A DNA stretch of 64,000 bases from contig NZ_CP040518.1 in the NCBI RefSeq assembly GCF_005848555.1, positions 3,612,501 to 3,676,500 on the forward strand, read 5' to 3'. Both the position numbers and the translations under genes were made by a program. The stretch is from Blautia sp. SC05B48 (GTDB lineage Bacteria; Bacillota; Clostridia; Lachnospirales; Lachnospiraceae). Below the pieces are notes generated by a model. That model was not told where the DNA came from. It did no database searches and was given only the letters and a program-made list of their open reading frames with translations. Shown here in pieces: positions 1 through 8,876 of the stretch (the first letter of the stretch is position 1; each line of letters starts with the position of its first letter).

Positions 1-3000
1 GAAGCTCCACCATTATTCTTCGCCTGAATGATCTCATTCCGAAGCTGCATAGCAGAATTTCTCAAAGTCATCGTATTTGACACCGAAACCCATGCCTGCT
101 TATAACCCTCGATCGTCGGTCCAGGGATCATTGTACCGGTAACTTTAAAGATCATCTCCGCAAGCTCAACATAACAGCTGCCAGTATACCCCTTATGAGT
201 CCATACTGTATCCAGAACCTTCGTCAACATCTTCTTCGCTTTCTTCATACACCTGTCTGACGCATAATCCACCATCAATGTCTTAAGCGGCTGGTCATAA
301 TACTGTTTCAAAAGATCAATTCCCCTCTTCAAAGAAGAATCCGCCTGCAGCCGATAACTCAGTCTGTCAAGACAATCACGCCCAACCGTAACCAACGTCA
401 GAAAATTCATCAGATAATCCCCTGCACTCATAATAGCATCTGCACTGTTAAAAGTTTTATCAATGGTATCCCACCTGGAAACCCCTTTATCGTTTTTCTT
501 GTAAAACCAATCAAGCATATCATTAAGCTCAGTTCTGCTATACTGCGTCACACCCTCCAGCTTCATAGCCAGCTGATATTTCGTGTCACCATTTTCAAAG
601 AAGTGATCCGAAAGATCCTTTGTATTATGAATGATATCATAAGCCTCTGCCAAAGTATCGTTACCATACGTCAGCATAGAACTCTCCGCAGTTTCCACAA
701 TAAGCTCCATAGCCAGACTCTGTTTCAGTTTATCATCTGAAAAATCCGTCCCATACACCTTATTAAACAAATTACACATCGAATCCGCAAATCCGTTCAG
801 CATATTGGATTTAACCGTAGCCCAATATGTTGAAGTGCCAAAGCCCGAAGCAGCACTGGTATCCGCACTTAACGCATCAAACATCTCACCCTGAAGATCA
901 CCTGTAACCTTGTCAAAACCGGCATTGATCAGAAACTCCGGATACTTTCTGAAAAGATCATCCGTAGAAAGCTTCGTATCCACGCTGGAATCAACATCAC
1001 CACCTGCATTAAAGACCACATTCGCAGTCAGCTTCTCATTGCCACCTGCGATTTTAATCTGAGCCCATTTATATTTCGGCCCCGCATAATAAACCTTATT
1101 AATATTATTGCAGCCTCTGAATGCATTTGCCTCAACACTGGTCACATTGGAATACACCATTACCGTACGGATCTTAGCACAGCCATCAAATGCACTGCTA
1201 CCAATCTTCTTGGCATTTTTCGAAATATAGACAGAACCTGAAAGCAAGCTACACCCCTTCATCAGACTTGCGGAAATCTCTTTCAGACCATCCGGCAGAT
1301 CAATAGAAGTCAACGATTTACAGCCGGAAAAAGCCTCCGCACCAATAGATACTGTCTTACGGTTAAGAGAAACCGATTTCAGTGCAGTACAGTTCTTAAA
1401 CGCCTTTTTACCAATAGTAAGAACACCCTCTTCTGCGATCACAACCTTCTGGATCTTCTGTCCTTCAAAAACACTGTTCCCAAGTCCTTTTACCCGAACC
1501 ATTTTCATTCCGATCGTGATCGTCGTAGGAACTGTAACATTCGCAGCCTTTCCGGTATATTTCATCAGGATCACTTTTCCATCACTATCCTGTTTAAATA
1601 CCCAATCACTATTCTGGACTTTTCCCGTCAGATTGATCGTAAATACTCTCTTGGAAGCCAGGTATACCTGATCTGCACTTGTCTTCGTAGTAACCGTCAC
1701 AACAACTTTGCCCTGGCCTCTCACCATCAGACCTTTGCCGCTTTCATACCACGCCGCTGTTTTTCCGGAATTTGATACTGCGCAGGAATATTTTGCTCCT
1801 CCAAGGACAGAAATCCTGATCGGCTGATTAAAATTATCACTGGATATCGTATAGCGGTTCAGGCCACTGCTCTTCAAGGCTTTGGAAACCAGTCTGATAT
1901 TCTGCCGCCCCTGGAAAATAACCTTCATTTTTCCGGATGCAGCTTTATAATGCTTTGTCTCAGCCGCATGGACCGTGATCGTGGCAGCTCCCGGTTTTTT
2001 CAGTGTAACCTGCTTTTTCCCCTTCACCACAGCAATACCGGAAAAATTACTGGACAGGCTGATCCTGGCATTCTCTTTCGCTGAAACACTTAAATTCTTT
2101 GTTTTTCCATTCTCTGTTGCTGCATAGATCTCATTCACTGCCTTGATCGTCTGCTTTACCTTCGCAATGGTAAAGCAGACGTTTTTGCTCTTAGATTTCG
2201 CAAAAACCCCTTTACCTTTAATCGTGACAGTAACTTTACCCGGCTCAATATTTTTCCCGGAAGGATAAGAAACCGTATAGTGTGTTTTTTCTTTTAAAGT
2301 CTGTCCGTAAAACTTCACAGTAACCTTTGGTTTCTGTGGCTTTCCATTCCAGGTACAGTTTTTCACTGTAATCTTTGCCTTCCTCAGATCTGCTTTTGCC
2401 CAGTGGGCATACAGCTTCTGATTCCGTTTCATATTAAATTTTGTTTTTGCGGTAACCTTCTTACCCCCATCCTTAGGAGTCGTATACCAGCCAAGAAAAT
2501 AGTAATTCTTCCTGGTCGGAGTCGGAAGTTTACCATAGGCACTTCCATTTTTTACAGTCTTTGTTTTATCTTTTGACGCAAGCTTCGCATCCTTCGCATT
2601 TTTATCAAATGTGATCTTAAAGGTTGTTTTCTCTATGATTCCCACTGAAACGAAGGGTATGGAGAATTTTTTCGCGTAAGCTTCCGCAAAAGAACCTGCA
2701 GAACCTTTTATTGCAAAGTCGGATGAAACATTAACAAAAATCGTATCTTCATTCAAATATGTAATATCATTATACCACGCCATTGTTTTTACACTTGGCG
2801 GAATCATAACCCATTTCAGTGATTTACAATCCTCAAAAACATACTCATTGATTTTCTCCATAGAGGAAGGTAATGCAAGGTTTTCCAGCTTCTCACACTT
2901 GTAAAACGCCTGTTTCCACAAAACTTTAAGTCCACTGTTGATCACAACTTTCTGCAGATTTATGCATCTTCCGAATGCAATATAATCAACATCTGTAACC

Positions 3001-4802
3001 GTTGAAGGAATCTCTATGGATTCGATTCCCGTACATCGGTAAAACAGTCCCTGTGCAATTTTCTTGATTCCTTTTCCAAAGGTTACCTTTTTCAGATTCA
3101 CGCAATCTGCAAAAGGGCCGCCCATATCATAGTAATTTCCTGTAGCTCCATTTGTCTCCACACCAGCCGGAATATTCACTTCTGTCAGGCTCTGGCAGTT
3201 ATAGAACACACTTATCCCAAGATACTCCAGGGAATCTGGAAGTACAACATTTTCCAGGCTTATACAGTTAGCAAAAACATTATCACGGATCGTTTTCAGT
3301 GTTTTCGGAAGGTCGCGTTCTGATAATTTCATATTTTTGCAGTTCTGAAAAGCTTCTGAATCAATACCCTCCAGCTTTTTGGAAAGAGTCACCTTTTTGA
3401 GATTTTTACAGCCATAAAACGCACTGTACCCGATCCATTTCACACTATCCGGAATCACAATTTCCTCCAGCCCTATATCACCGGAGGGTGCATAAAAAAT
3501 CCCTCTTGGAACTTCCTCCATTCCGTTATCCAAAGTCACATTTTTCAGATTTGCACAGCCATAAAAAGGACCTGGCCAATACCGGTTCGCCGCTGTGGTA
3601 TCATGGGTCTTCATTTTTGGTGGGATGTTGATCGTCGTAAGCCCTGTACAGTCTCCGAAAGCTCCTACATCCAAAAATTTCAGCGTAGATGGAAGCTTCA
3701 CGGAAGTCAAACTCTTACTGTAGGAAAACGCTCCATTGTAAATATTTTCCAGGCCTTCCGGAAGAATCACTTCCGTAAGTGCAGAACAACTCTGAAACGC
3801 ATATGCCTCGATATTTTTTACAGTATCCGGAACAACGATCTTTCTCACACCGGAACATTGCAAAAACAAGCCCTTGGCAATTTTTGTGATCCCCTGTCCA
3901 AAGGTGACCGTCGTCAGGCCTGCATCTCCCGCAAAAATTCCCGGATACGCCGGACTCTCACCCACATAACCATGTGTGACCATCGATGCAGGGATATGGA
4001 TACGGGTAAGACTTGTACATCGCTCGAATGCTCCTGCTTCTACCACCACCCCATTATCCGGAATGTGTATGGAAGAAAGGGATGTACAACCGGAAAAAGC
4101 TCCTCGTCCGATCTCTTTTACAGAATCCGGAATATTCAGACTTGTCATATTAATACAGTCTGAAAATGCTCCGGTATCGATCCGGACAACCGGCTTGCCA
4201 TTGATCGAAGATGGAATGTTTCCATTCACATAAGCGCATCTGTCACTTTTTATCTTATTGTTATTCTTATCATAATGGTCATCGTTAATGACCGCTTTGA
4301 TCGTAACCTCACCTTTTTCATTGGAAGCACAGCGCAGTCCGTTCCATTCAAATTCTGCATTATCCGCACCTGCAGAAAATGCATCTTCACTGCCATCCTC
4401 AAGCTGAGCTTCTTCCACTTCCTCAGCATCCCCAGATTCAAAATCTTCTGCCAGCCTTTCCGTGTCCTCTTCTGGCTCCGCTTCCTCTTCCAATTCCGGT
4501 TCTGTTTCTGGTTCCTTAGAAATGTCCGCCTCATCCACACCGGACTCTGTCATTTCTGATCCGTCTTCTCCGGGATCATCAACCAGTTCTGCCTCAGAAA
4601 CATTTGTCTCATCGGATGGCAACTCCTCCTCTGCATCCGTCAATTCCTCAGCACCGTTTTCCTCAGTTGGCTGCAGTTCCTCTTCCACTGCCTGTTCCAC
4701 ACTCTCTTCTGCTGAAAAATCAGCTGCACTGACCAGCATTCCCGAATCCAGGCTGCCAGCCAGAAGCGTCATTGTCAGCATCAATGCCAGTTTTCTTTTC
4801 AT
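1..4802 (-). CDS. Giant exported leucine-rich-repeat (BspA-like) surface protein, 3' end beyond window
   Basis: The reading frame is open for 1600 codons from an ATG at 4802 to the window edge, so the C-terminus is missing. The start is supported by AAGGAGGA about 7 bases upstream. Seen in order: a signal peptide ending near VSA (residues 1-27), a Glu/Asp/Ser-rich linker (to about 150), many LRR_5/BspA-type repeats (about 180-670, recurring IPxSVxxIGxxAFxxC pattern), an InlB B-repeat with GWYTTP and LYAHW (about 735-800), two or three Ig-like/bacterial Big-like segments (about 805-1060), a second LRR block (about 1080-1250), and a helical region of about 340 residues. Known of the family: such proteins are secreted or cell-wall displayed and bind host or matrix ligands. 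It follows the ZorB-like gene by 40 bases and is probably co-transcribed with it. The anchor type cannot be seen. Ligand unknown. Confidence 0.88.
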   Translation of the reverse strand, partial: MKRKLALMLTMTLLAGSLDSGMLVSAADFSAEESVEQAVEEELQPTEENGAEELTDAEEELPSDETNVSEAELVDDPGEDGSEMTESGVDEADISKEPETEPELEEEAEPEEDTERLAEDFESGDAEEVEEAQLEDGSEDAFSAGADNAEFEWNGLRCASNEKGEVTIKAVINDDHYDKNNNKIKSDRCAYVNGNIPSSINGKPVVRIDTGAFSDCINMTSLNIPDSVKEIGRGAFSGCTSLSSIHIPDNGVVVEAGAFERCTSLTRIHIPASMVTHGYVGESPAYPGIFAGDAGLTTVTFGQGITKIAKGLFLQCSGVRKIVVPDTVKNIEAYAFQSCSALTEVILPEGLENIYNGAFSYSKSLTSVKLPSTLKFLDVGAFGDCTGLTTINIPPKMKTHDTTAANRYWPGPFYGCANLKNVTLDNGMEEVPRGIFYAPSGDIGLEEIVIPDSVKWIGYSAFYGCKNLKKVTLSKKLEGIDSEAFQNCKNMKLSERDLPKTLKTIRDNVFANCISLENVVLPDSLEYLGISVFYNCQSLTEVNIPAGVETNGATGNYYDMGGPFADCVNLKKVTFGKGIKKIAQGLFYRCTGIESIEIPSTVTDVDYIAFGRCINLQKVVINSGLKVLWKQAFYKCEKLENLALPSSMEKINEYVFEDCKSLKWVMIPPSVKTMAWYNDITYLNEDTIFVNVSSDFAIKGSAGSFAEAYAKKFSIPFVSVGIIEKTTFKITFDKNAKDAKLASKDKTKTVKNGSAYGKLPTPTRKNYYFLGWYTTPKDGGKKVTAKTKFNMKRNQKLYAHWAKADLRKAKITVKNCTWNGKPQKPKVTVKFYGQTLKEKTHYTVSYPSGKNIEPGKVTVTIKGKGVFAKSKSKNVCFTIAKVKQTIKAVNEIYAATENGKTKNLSVSAKENARISLSSNFSGIAVVKGKKQVTLKKPGAATITVHAAETKHYKAASGKMKVIFQGRQNIRLVSKALKSSGLNRYTISSDNFNQPIRISVLGGAKYSCAVSNSGKTAAWYESGKGLMVRGQGKVVVTVTTKTSADQVYLASKRVFTINLTGKVQNSDWVFKQDSDGKVILMKYTGKAANVTVPTTITIGMKMVRVKGLGNSVFEGQKIQKVVIAEEGVLTIGKKAFKNCTALKSVSLNRKTVSIGAEAFSGCKSLTSIDLPDGLKEISASLMKGCSLLSGSVYISKNAKKIGSSAFDGCAKIRTVMVYSNVTSVEANAFRGCNNINKVYYAGPKYKWAQIKIAGGNEKLTANVVFNAGGDVDSSVDTKLSTDDLFRKYPEFLINAGFDKVTGDLQGEMFDALSADTSAASGFGTSTYWATVKSNMLNGFADSMCNLFNKVYGTDFSDDKLKQSLAMELIVETAESSMLTYGNDTLAEAYDIIHNTKDLSDHFFENGDTKYQLAMKLEGVTQYSRTELNDMLDWFYKKNDKGVSRWDTIDKTFNSADAIMSAGDYLMNFLTLVTVGRDCLDRLSYRLQADSSLKRGIDLLKQYYDQPLKTLMVDYASDRCMKKAKKMLTKVLDTVWTHKGYTGSCYVELAEMIFKVTGTMIPGPTIEGYKQAWVSVSNTMTLRNSAMQLRNEIIQAKNNGGA

Positions 4803-4842
4803 ACCCAATCCTCCTTAAAAAATAATAAGCAGCCATATTTTA

Positions 4843-5937
4843 TTACTGCTTATTATCCTGATTTTCTTCCTGATTCTTTTCTTTTTTCTGAGCATTACCG
4901 TCGGACTCTGCAGAATCTCCCTGCATGATCTTATTCAGTTCCTGGATCATCTCTTCATCCTTCAGACGGAATTTTACCTCTACACGTCTGGACGCGTCTT
5001 TATCTACATTTCCATCTGCATCCAGAACCGGATCTGACATGGAATGCCCATTCACTGTCAGACAATCCTTCAGTTCCTGAACCTGTGAATCCTTCAGAAA
5101 ATCACTCTTAATATCCAAAAGATACTGCGCTACCGCCAGAGACCTCTTCTGTGACAGCTCCAGGTTATAACTGTAATCTCCATCTGTATCCGTATAACCA
5201 TCAATAATGATCTCGCCAAGATATTTCTTATAGGAATCATCCAGCAATACCTTACAATATGTCGGCAGCACCATAGACAATGTCATCTTACCGGAATCGG
5301 TAAGCTCTGCCTGATCATAATCAAACATAACATTGGCATTCAATGTCAGCGCACCTGTCTGTGGGTCAATATCCACATTGAGGTTCTTTTTCTCAAATTC
5401 CTTCTGCAAAGCTTCCACAACCTCAGCTTTCACGCCGATGATCTTATCGATCTTCTCCTGCTGCTCTTCCAGAAGCTCTGTTTTTTCATCCAGCGCAGAC
5501 TGCTGCTCTTTCAATGTATTCTGCTGGCTGGAAAGCTTCTTTTTCTGAGAGGCCAGCTTTTTCTGCTGTTCTTTCAGTTTCTTCTGCTGCGCCTCAAGCG
5601 TTTCCTGCTGTTTGGCAAGCTTCTCCGCCAGAGAAGACAGTTCTTCATCCTGAGATTTGATCTGCTTGTCCTTGGACTTGATCTGCTCATCCTGGCTCTT
5701 TAATGTCCCTGCCTGCTTATCCAGCGCATTCTGTTTTTCCAGAAGCTCTTCTGTATATTTTTCCTGAAGAGCAATTTTTTCATCCCGTTCCTTCAGACTG
5801 TCCTGATAGCTCTTCTGTGCCTGAAAAAGTGTCACACACATGATCAGAACAAAAAGCAGCAAAACTCCTGCCATCATATCCGAATAAGAACGCCAGACAT
5901 TAAATCCATGCTCCTCCGGCTTTCTTTTTTTGCGCAT
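4843..5937 (-). CDS. OmpA/MotB-type protein (ZorB-like), 364 aa
   Basis: One N-terminal membrane segment carries the MotB/ZorB-style pattern SYSDMMAGVLLLFV, whose Asp (D20 from the chosen start) matches the ion-binding Asp of this superfamily. A long Gln/Lys/Glu coiled coil follows (about 40-165), then a C-terminal OmpA-like peptidoglycan-binding domain with GYTDTDG, SQKRS and ASRRVEV. The frame also allows a TTG start 6 bases earlier, but AGAGG lies about 8 bases before the ATG at 5937 and only 2 before the TTG, so I chose the ATG. It lies 14 bases after the MotA/ExbB-type gene. Inferred role: stator-like subunit that anchors an ion-driven complex to the cell wall. It could also be called a generic OmpA-family protein, but the pairing makes ZorB-like the better description. 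Confidence 0.85.
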   Translation of the reverse strand: MRKKRKPEEHGFNVWRSYSDMMAGVLLLFVLIMCVTLFQAQKSYQDSLKERDEKIALQEKYTEELLEKQNALDKQAGTLKSQDEQIKSKDKQIKSQDEELSSLAEKLAKQQETLEAQQKKLKEQQKKLASQKKKLSSQQNTLKEQQSALDEKTELLEEQQEKIDKIIGVKAEVVEALQKEFEKKNLNVDIDPQTGALTLNANVMFDYDQAELTDSGKMTLSMVLPTYCKVLLDDSYKKYLGEIIIDGYTDTDGDYSYNLELSQKRSLAVAQYLLDIKSDFLKDSQVQELKDCLTVNGHSMSDPVLDADGNVDKDASRRVEVKFRLKDEEMIQELNKIMQGDSAESDGNAQKKEKNQEENQDNKQ

Positions 5938-5951
5938 TGACAATTCCTCTC

Positions 5952-7613
5952 TTACTTAAATAAACCAAAACGGCTTTTCTGTGCTGCCTTCGTTGCCTCA
6001 CGGATACTGCGCTCGATCTCATCCAGCAATGCTTCCTGTCTTGCACCCTGTCCTTCCAGAAGATCCTCCAGACCTGTCAGCTTATCCTTAAGTTCCTGGA
6101 TACCGGCATTGCTTCCATAGCCCCAGGGCTGTCCGGCGATCAGATGGATATCACGGTTATTTTTTGCCGTCTTGATCTCAGAAAGAAGCCTGCGCACCTC
6201 ATCCAGAACACTGTTGACCATCTTCTGGCTCTCAGTAAATTCTTTCACTCTGGCTTCAAAATCTTCGATCATCTTCTTATCTTCACGAAGAAGCTCCTCA
6301 CTGATCCTATTGGAATCCGCAACTGCTTTCATCCCTTCTGCAGCACAGTCCACATACTGGCGCATAGATGCATTGCAGTTTTTCCAGAGATCTGCGGATT
6401 CTTTTTCATTTTCATGCATATGCCGGGCAAGCTTTTCGTAATCCCGTTTCTGCAGCTGCTGGATCGTCTGATTATCCCGGATAATACGGTCTGCAGTCTT
6501 CATATAACTACTCTGCATCTCATCGATTTCCTTAATAGCATCCTTCATGGCACGTTCCTGCTTCGTAAAGGTTTCACTCAGCTGACTACTCATGGTCTTG
6601 TACAATTCTGATGTATATTCTGTATTCTCCTTCTGCACCTTCTTAAGTTCTGCCAAGGCATCATTAAAATCTTCAAACTGCATCTGAAAGGAACCGTGCA
6701 TCTCGCTTAAAAACGTATCCAGAATCTCCCGGATCGCATCCTGCTGCCCTTTTGTCACAGATGCAGTAAGAACGTCCAGAGAATCATTCATCTTCTGAAA
6801 AGTAGGTGTGATCACTTTCTCAAAGCTGTCTGCCATCTGCACAGAAAACTGTTCCGCCATCTGTTTCATGGCTTCTGTCTGCGTCTTCTGGCTGGAAACA
6901 AGGAGATTCCAGGACTCATTCTCCGCAGTAGGGAGCACCAGTGCGTGAAAACGATCCAGAAAATCCTGCATTGCCTGGGACATCGCAGAATATCCGCTTT
7001 TCATCCCAAATGTGTACACAACAGAAAGTGCAACTCCATAAATGGAGGTCAGAAACGCAACTTTGATGCCATCTACAAGAGCGGATACCGAGCTTGTCAT
7101 CACTTCATAATCCGTGGGCTGGAAATTCTTAAGTCCCCACACAAGACCGATAAATGTTCCAAGGATACCAAGGCTTGTAAAAATGTCCGGAGCCATCTCA
7201 AGGAGTCTCTTGTGGATATGTACATCTACATCCTCAATATTCACAAAATCCTCTACTTCAGCGATTCCTTCTTCTGTTCTGCTGATGCTGTCAACAAAAT
7301 CATCCATCTTTTTGTCGAGATAGCGGTCACCGAAAATCCCTCGCAGCTGCCCAATCTCTTCTTTTCTGGCTCTTCCCGGAAGCTGAAACACTTCTGTGAT
7401 CTCACCAGAGCCATGCTTCAGTGCTCTTGACAGGTTATCCATCCGATATAAACCTGCAAAAAGCCCCACTGCGTATATGATCAGCATAAGTCCCAGAAAT
7501 GTAAAATTATAAAGCAACACATTCCCGGAGCCTTTTCCAACATAAGCAGTCAGGGTTGCTGCGGCCACTGTTACTGCCAGAAACAGCACTGTATTCATAA
7601 ACTTTTTTCCCAT
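5952..7613 (-). CDS. MotA/TolQ/ExbB-type proton channel with long coiled-coil tail (ZorA-like), 553 aa
   Basis: Four hydrophobic segments are visible: residues about 6-26, 33-57, 141-165 (with TSLGILGTFIGL, the typical MotA/ExbB pore motif) and 178-205. From about 215 to the end the protein is mostly charged and helical, fitting a long cytoplasmic tail as in ZorA. A GGGGAGG ribosome binding site precedes the ATG. Known: MotA/ExbB proteins form pentamers around two MotB/ExbD-type partners and convert ion flow into rotation; in Zorya defence ZorA and ZorB form such a motor. There are no flagellar genes nearby, and no ZorC, ZorD or ZorE. The downstream partners are the OmpA protein and a giant exported repeat protein, so an envelope role is as likely as defence. 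Confidence 0.85.
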   Translation of the reverse strand: MGKKFMNTVLFLAVTVAAATLTAYVGKGSGNVLLYNFTFLGLMLIIYAVGLFAGLYRMDNLSRALKHGSGEITEVFQLPGRARKEEIGQLRGIFGDRYLDKKMDDFVDSISRTEEGIAEVEDFVNIEDVDVHIHKRLLEMAPDIFTSLGILGTFIGLVWGLKNFQPTDYEVMTSSVSALVDGIKVAFLTSIYGVALSVVYTFGMKSGYSAMSQAMQDFLDRFHALVLPTAENESWNLLVSSQKTQTEAMKQMAEQFSVQMADSFEKVITPTFQKMNDSLDVLTASVTKGQQDAIREILDTFLSEMHGSFQMQFEDFNDALAELKKVQKENTEYTSELYKTMSSQLSETFTKQERAMKDAIKEIDEMQSSYMKTADRIIRDNQTIQQLQKRDYEKLARHMHENEKESADLWKNCNASMRQYVDCAAEGMKAVADSNRISEELLREDKKMIEDFEARVKEFTESQKMVNSVLDEVRRLLSEIKTAKNNRDIHLIAGQPWGYGSNAGIQELKDKLTGLEDLLEGQGARQEALLDEIERSIREATKAAQKSRFGLFK

Positions 7614-7696
7614 AATATGCCTCCCCTGTCTTTATTTTTGAAAAAAGTTACTCTTTTGTCCCCATACTACCATAACCTCTTCCCTAAAACAACCAG

Positions 7697-7731
7697 AAAG
7701 GACAATTCCTTCGCCAAAAGAATTGTCCTTT
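7697..7731. terminator. 12-bp hairpin, probable bidirectional terminator
   Basis: AAAGGACAATTC (7697-7708) pairs perfectly with GAATTGTCCTTT (7720-7731) around an 11-base loop. A T-rich tract follows on the plus strand and a shorter one on the minus strand. It separates the FeoA-like gene from the ZorA-like operon. Confidence 0.7.
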
Positions 7732-7758
7732 CGTCTTTTTTCTATTTTATACTTTTAT

Positions 7759-7971
7759 TTAGACTTTTATACGGCAGGCTGCATCATCGCTGATCAGGAT
7801 CCTGCGTCCGCAAACACCTACGATCACTCCGCCAAGTATCCTACTTATGATCTGTACGGTCTTTCCTTCACTGACATCATATTGCCTGATCTGTTCCATA
7901 GTCTCCGGCATTCCGGTCATCCACTTGATCGTGTAGCTTTCCCCTGCTTTTGTCTCATTTAATGACTGCAT
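7759..7971 (-). CDS. FeoA-domain protein, 70 aa
   Basis: A small SH3-like FeoA domain: IKWMTGMPE near the start, EGKTVQII in the middle and GGVIVGVCGRRILIS near the end, the usual FeoA layout and length. Known: FeoA supports ferrous iron uptake by FeoB or acts as a small dimerisation domain. No feoB is seen next to it, so this is a stand-alone copy. A GTG 18 bases earlier is also in frame, but the ATG at 7971 has GGTGAG just upstream and gives the normal family length. It ends before the hairpin at 7697-7731. Regulation is not evident; I see no convincing Fur box in the 280 AT-rich bases upstream. Confidence 0.75.
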   Translation of the reverse strand: MQSLNETKAGESYTIKWMTGMPETMEQIRQYDVSEGKTVQIISRILGGVIVGVCGRRILISDDAACRIKV

Positions 7972-7989
7972 ACACTCACCCCATTCCAC

Positions 7990-8212
7990 ATATCACATCA
8001 CTATCAGTAATCATCCTCTATCCGTAGGCGGATATTCGCAATCCACACTCAGTTAAATGATTTCATATAATTTCAACACAATTCTGTATTTTTATATAAT
8101 TAGTAAAGTTTAACTTTTATTTTTCTGAACTATTTATTTCTTTTGTATATTTTATCTCATTTTATCTCGATTAGTCAATCATAACCTGTAAAATTCCACC
8201 AATAAAAACAGA
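7990..8212. other. AT-rich intergenic region without a recognised gene
   Basis: It holds a short inverted repeat, TATCCG-TAGG-CGGATA, near 8019-8034 and long AT-rich runs. No convincing reading frame or promoter pair was found. Confidence 0.5.
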
Positions 8213-8258
8213 CAAAAAAAGAAACGCGGAACAGCCATTACGGTTATTCTGCGTTTCT
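8213..8258 (-). terminator. Rho-independent terminator after the histidine phosphatase gene
   Basis: The stem GAAACGCAGAAT / GTTCCGCGTTTC is followed on the minus strand by seven T residues. It ends the pheS-pheT-phosphatase transcript. Confidence 0.85.
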
Positions 8259-8267
8259 CATTATTTT

Positions 8268-8876
8268 TTATGCATAAACTTTATCTTCTTCCAGAAGTGT
8301 TGTCATTCCATTCTTTACTTCCACAAGATTAATACAGCAGTTAGGCGGCACGGAGCCTCTCCAGAAATTCTTCGGATCAGGATCTACATTTTGAAGAAGA
8401 GCACGGACTGCACATCCATGAGAGGCAACAAGAATTGTTTTATCCGCAAGAGTCGGATCTGATGTTTTTTCATCCCAGAAATCCTTTGTCCTGGCGATCA
8501 CATCAAAAATATCCTCGCCCTTTTCCGGTCGTTTAAAATTTACCGGATCACGGAAAAAAGTCTCAATCTGCGGATCGATATAATTGCCATCTGCATCTCT
8601 TACCTGATCACCCTCCAGCACGCCAAAATCGATCTCCTGAATCCGCTTATCCGGTATGATCGGAACATCTCGTTTCCCCAGAACATATTCTGCTGTCTGT
8701 TTTGCCCTTGAGAGCGGACTTGTAAAACAGATATCAAACATCACATTACGGAGAGCTTCTCCTGTTTTTTCCGCAAGAAGAACCCCTTCCTTCGCAAGAG
8801 GTACATCCGCTGCACCCTGAAGTTTTTTTAATTTATTCCACTCGGTCAGGCCATGTCTTACAATGTAGATCAGCAT
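8268..8876 (-). CDS. Histidine phosphatase family protein (phosphoglycerate-mutase-like), 202 aa
   Basis: The N-terminus has the catalytic RHG motif (YIVRHGLTEWN), with the phosphoacceptor His at residue 8, followed by TSPLSRAKQTAEY and a C-terminal SHGCAVR containing the second His. These are the branch-1 histidine phosphatase signatures. The length of about 200 residues fits small-molecule phosphatases such as CobC/GpmB-like enzymes. Substrate unknown. The start codon overlaps the pheT stop by one base (TGATG), so it is translationally coupled to pheT and shares the pheS T-box transcript. Nothing in the sequence links its function to tRNA charging, and the pairing may simply be conserved gene order. 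Confidence 0.9.
   Translation of the reverse strand: MLIYIVRHGLTEWNKLKKLQGAADVPLAKEGVLLAEKTGEALRNVMFDICFTSPLSRAKQTAEYVLGKRDVPIIPDKRIQEIDFGVLEGDQVRDADGNYIDPQIETFFRDPVNFKRPEKGEDIFDVIARTKDFWDEKTSDPTLADKTILVASHGCAVRALLQNVDPDPKNFWRGSVPPNCCINLVEVKNGMTTLLEEDKVYA

Noticed and set aside
4462..4818. Ser/Thr-rich open frame on the plus strand at the start of the LRR protein
   Set aside because: It is the complement of the Glu/Asp-rich linker of the LRR protein; such acidic stretches always give Ser-rich shadows.
4843..7613. A complete Zorya defence system
   Set aside because: Only the ZorA/ZorB-like pair is present; no ZorC, ZorD, ZorE or other known effector lies next to it in the window.
8019..8034. 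A Fur box upstream of the FeoA-like gene
   Set aside because: The short inverted repeat TATCCG/CGGATA does not fit the Fur consensus, and no other match was seen.
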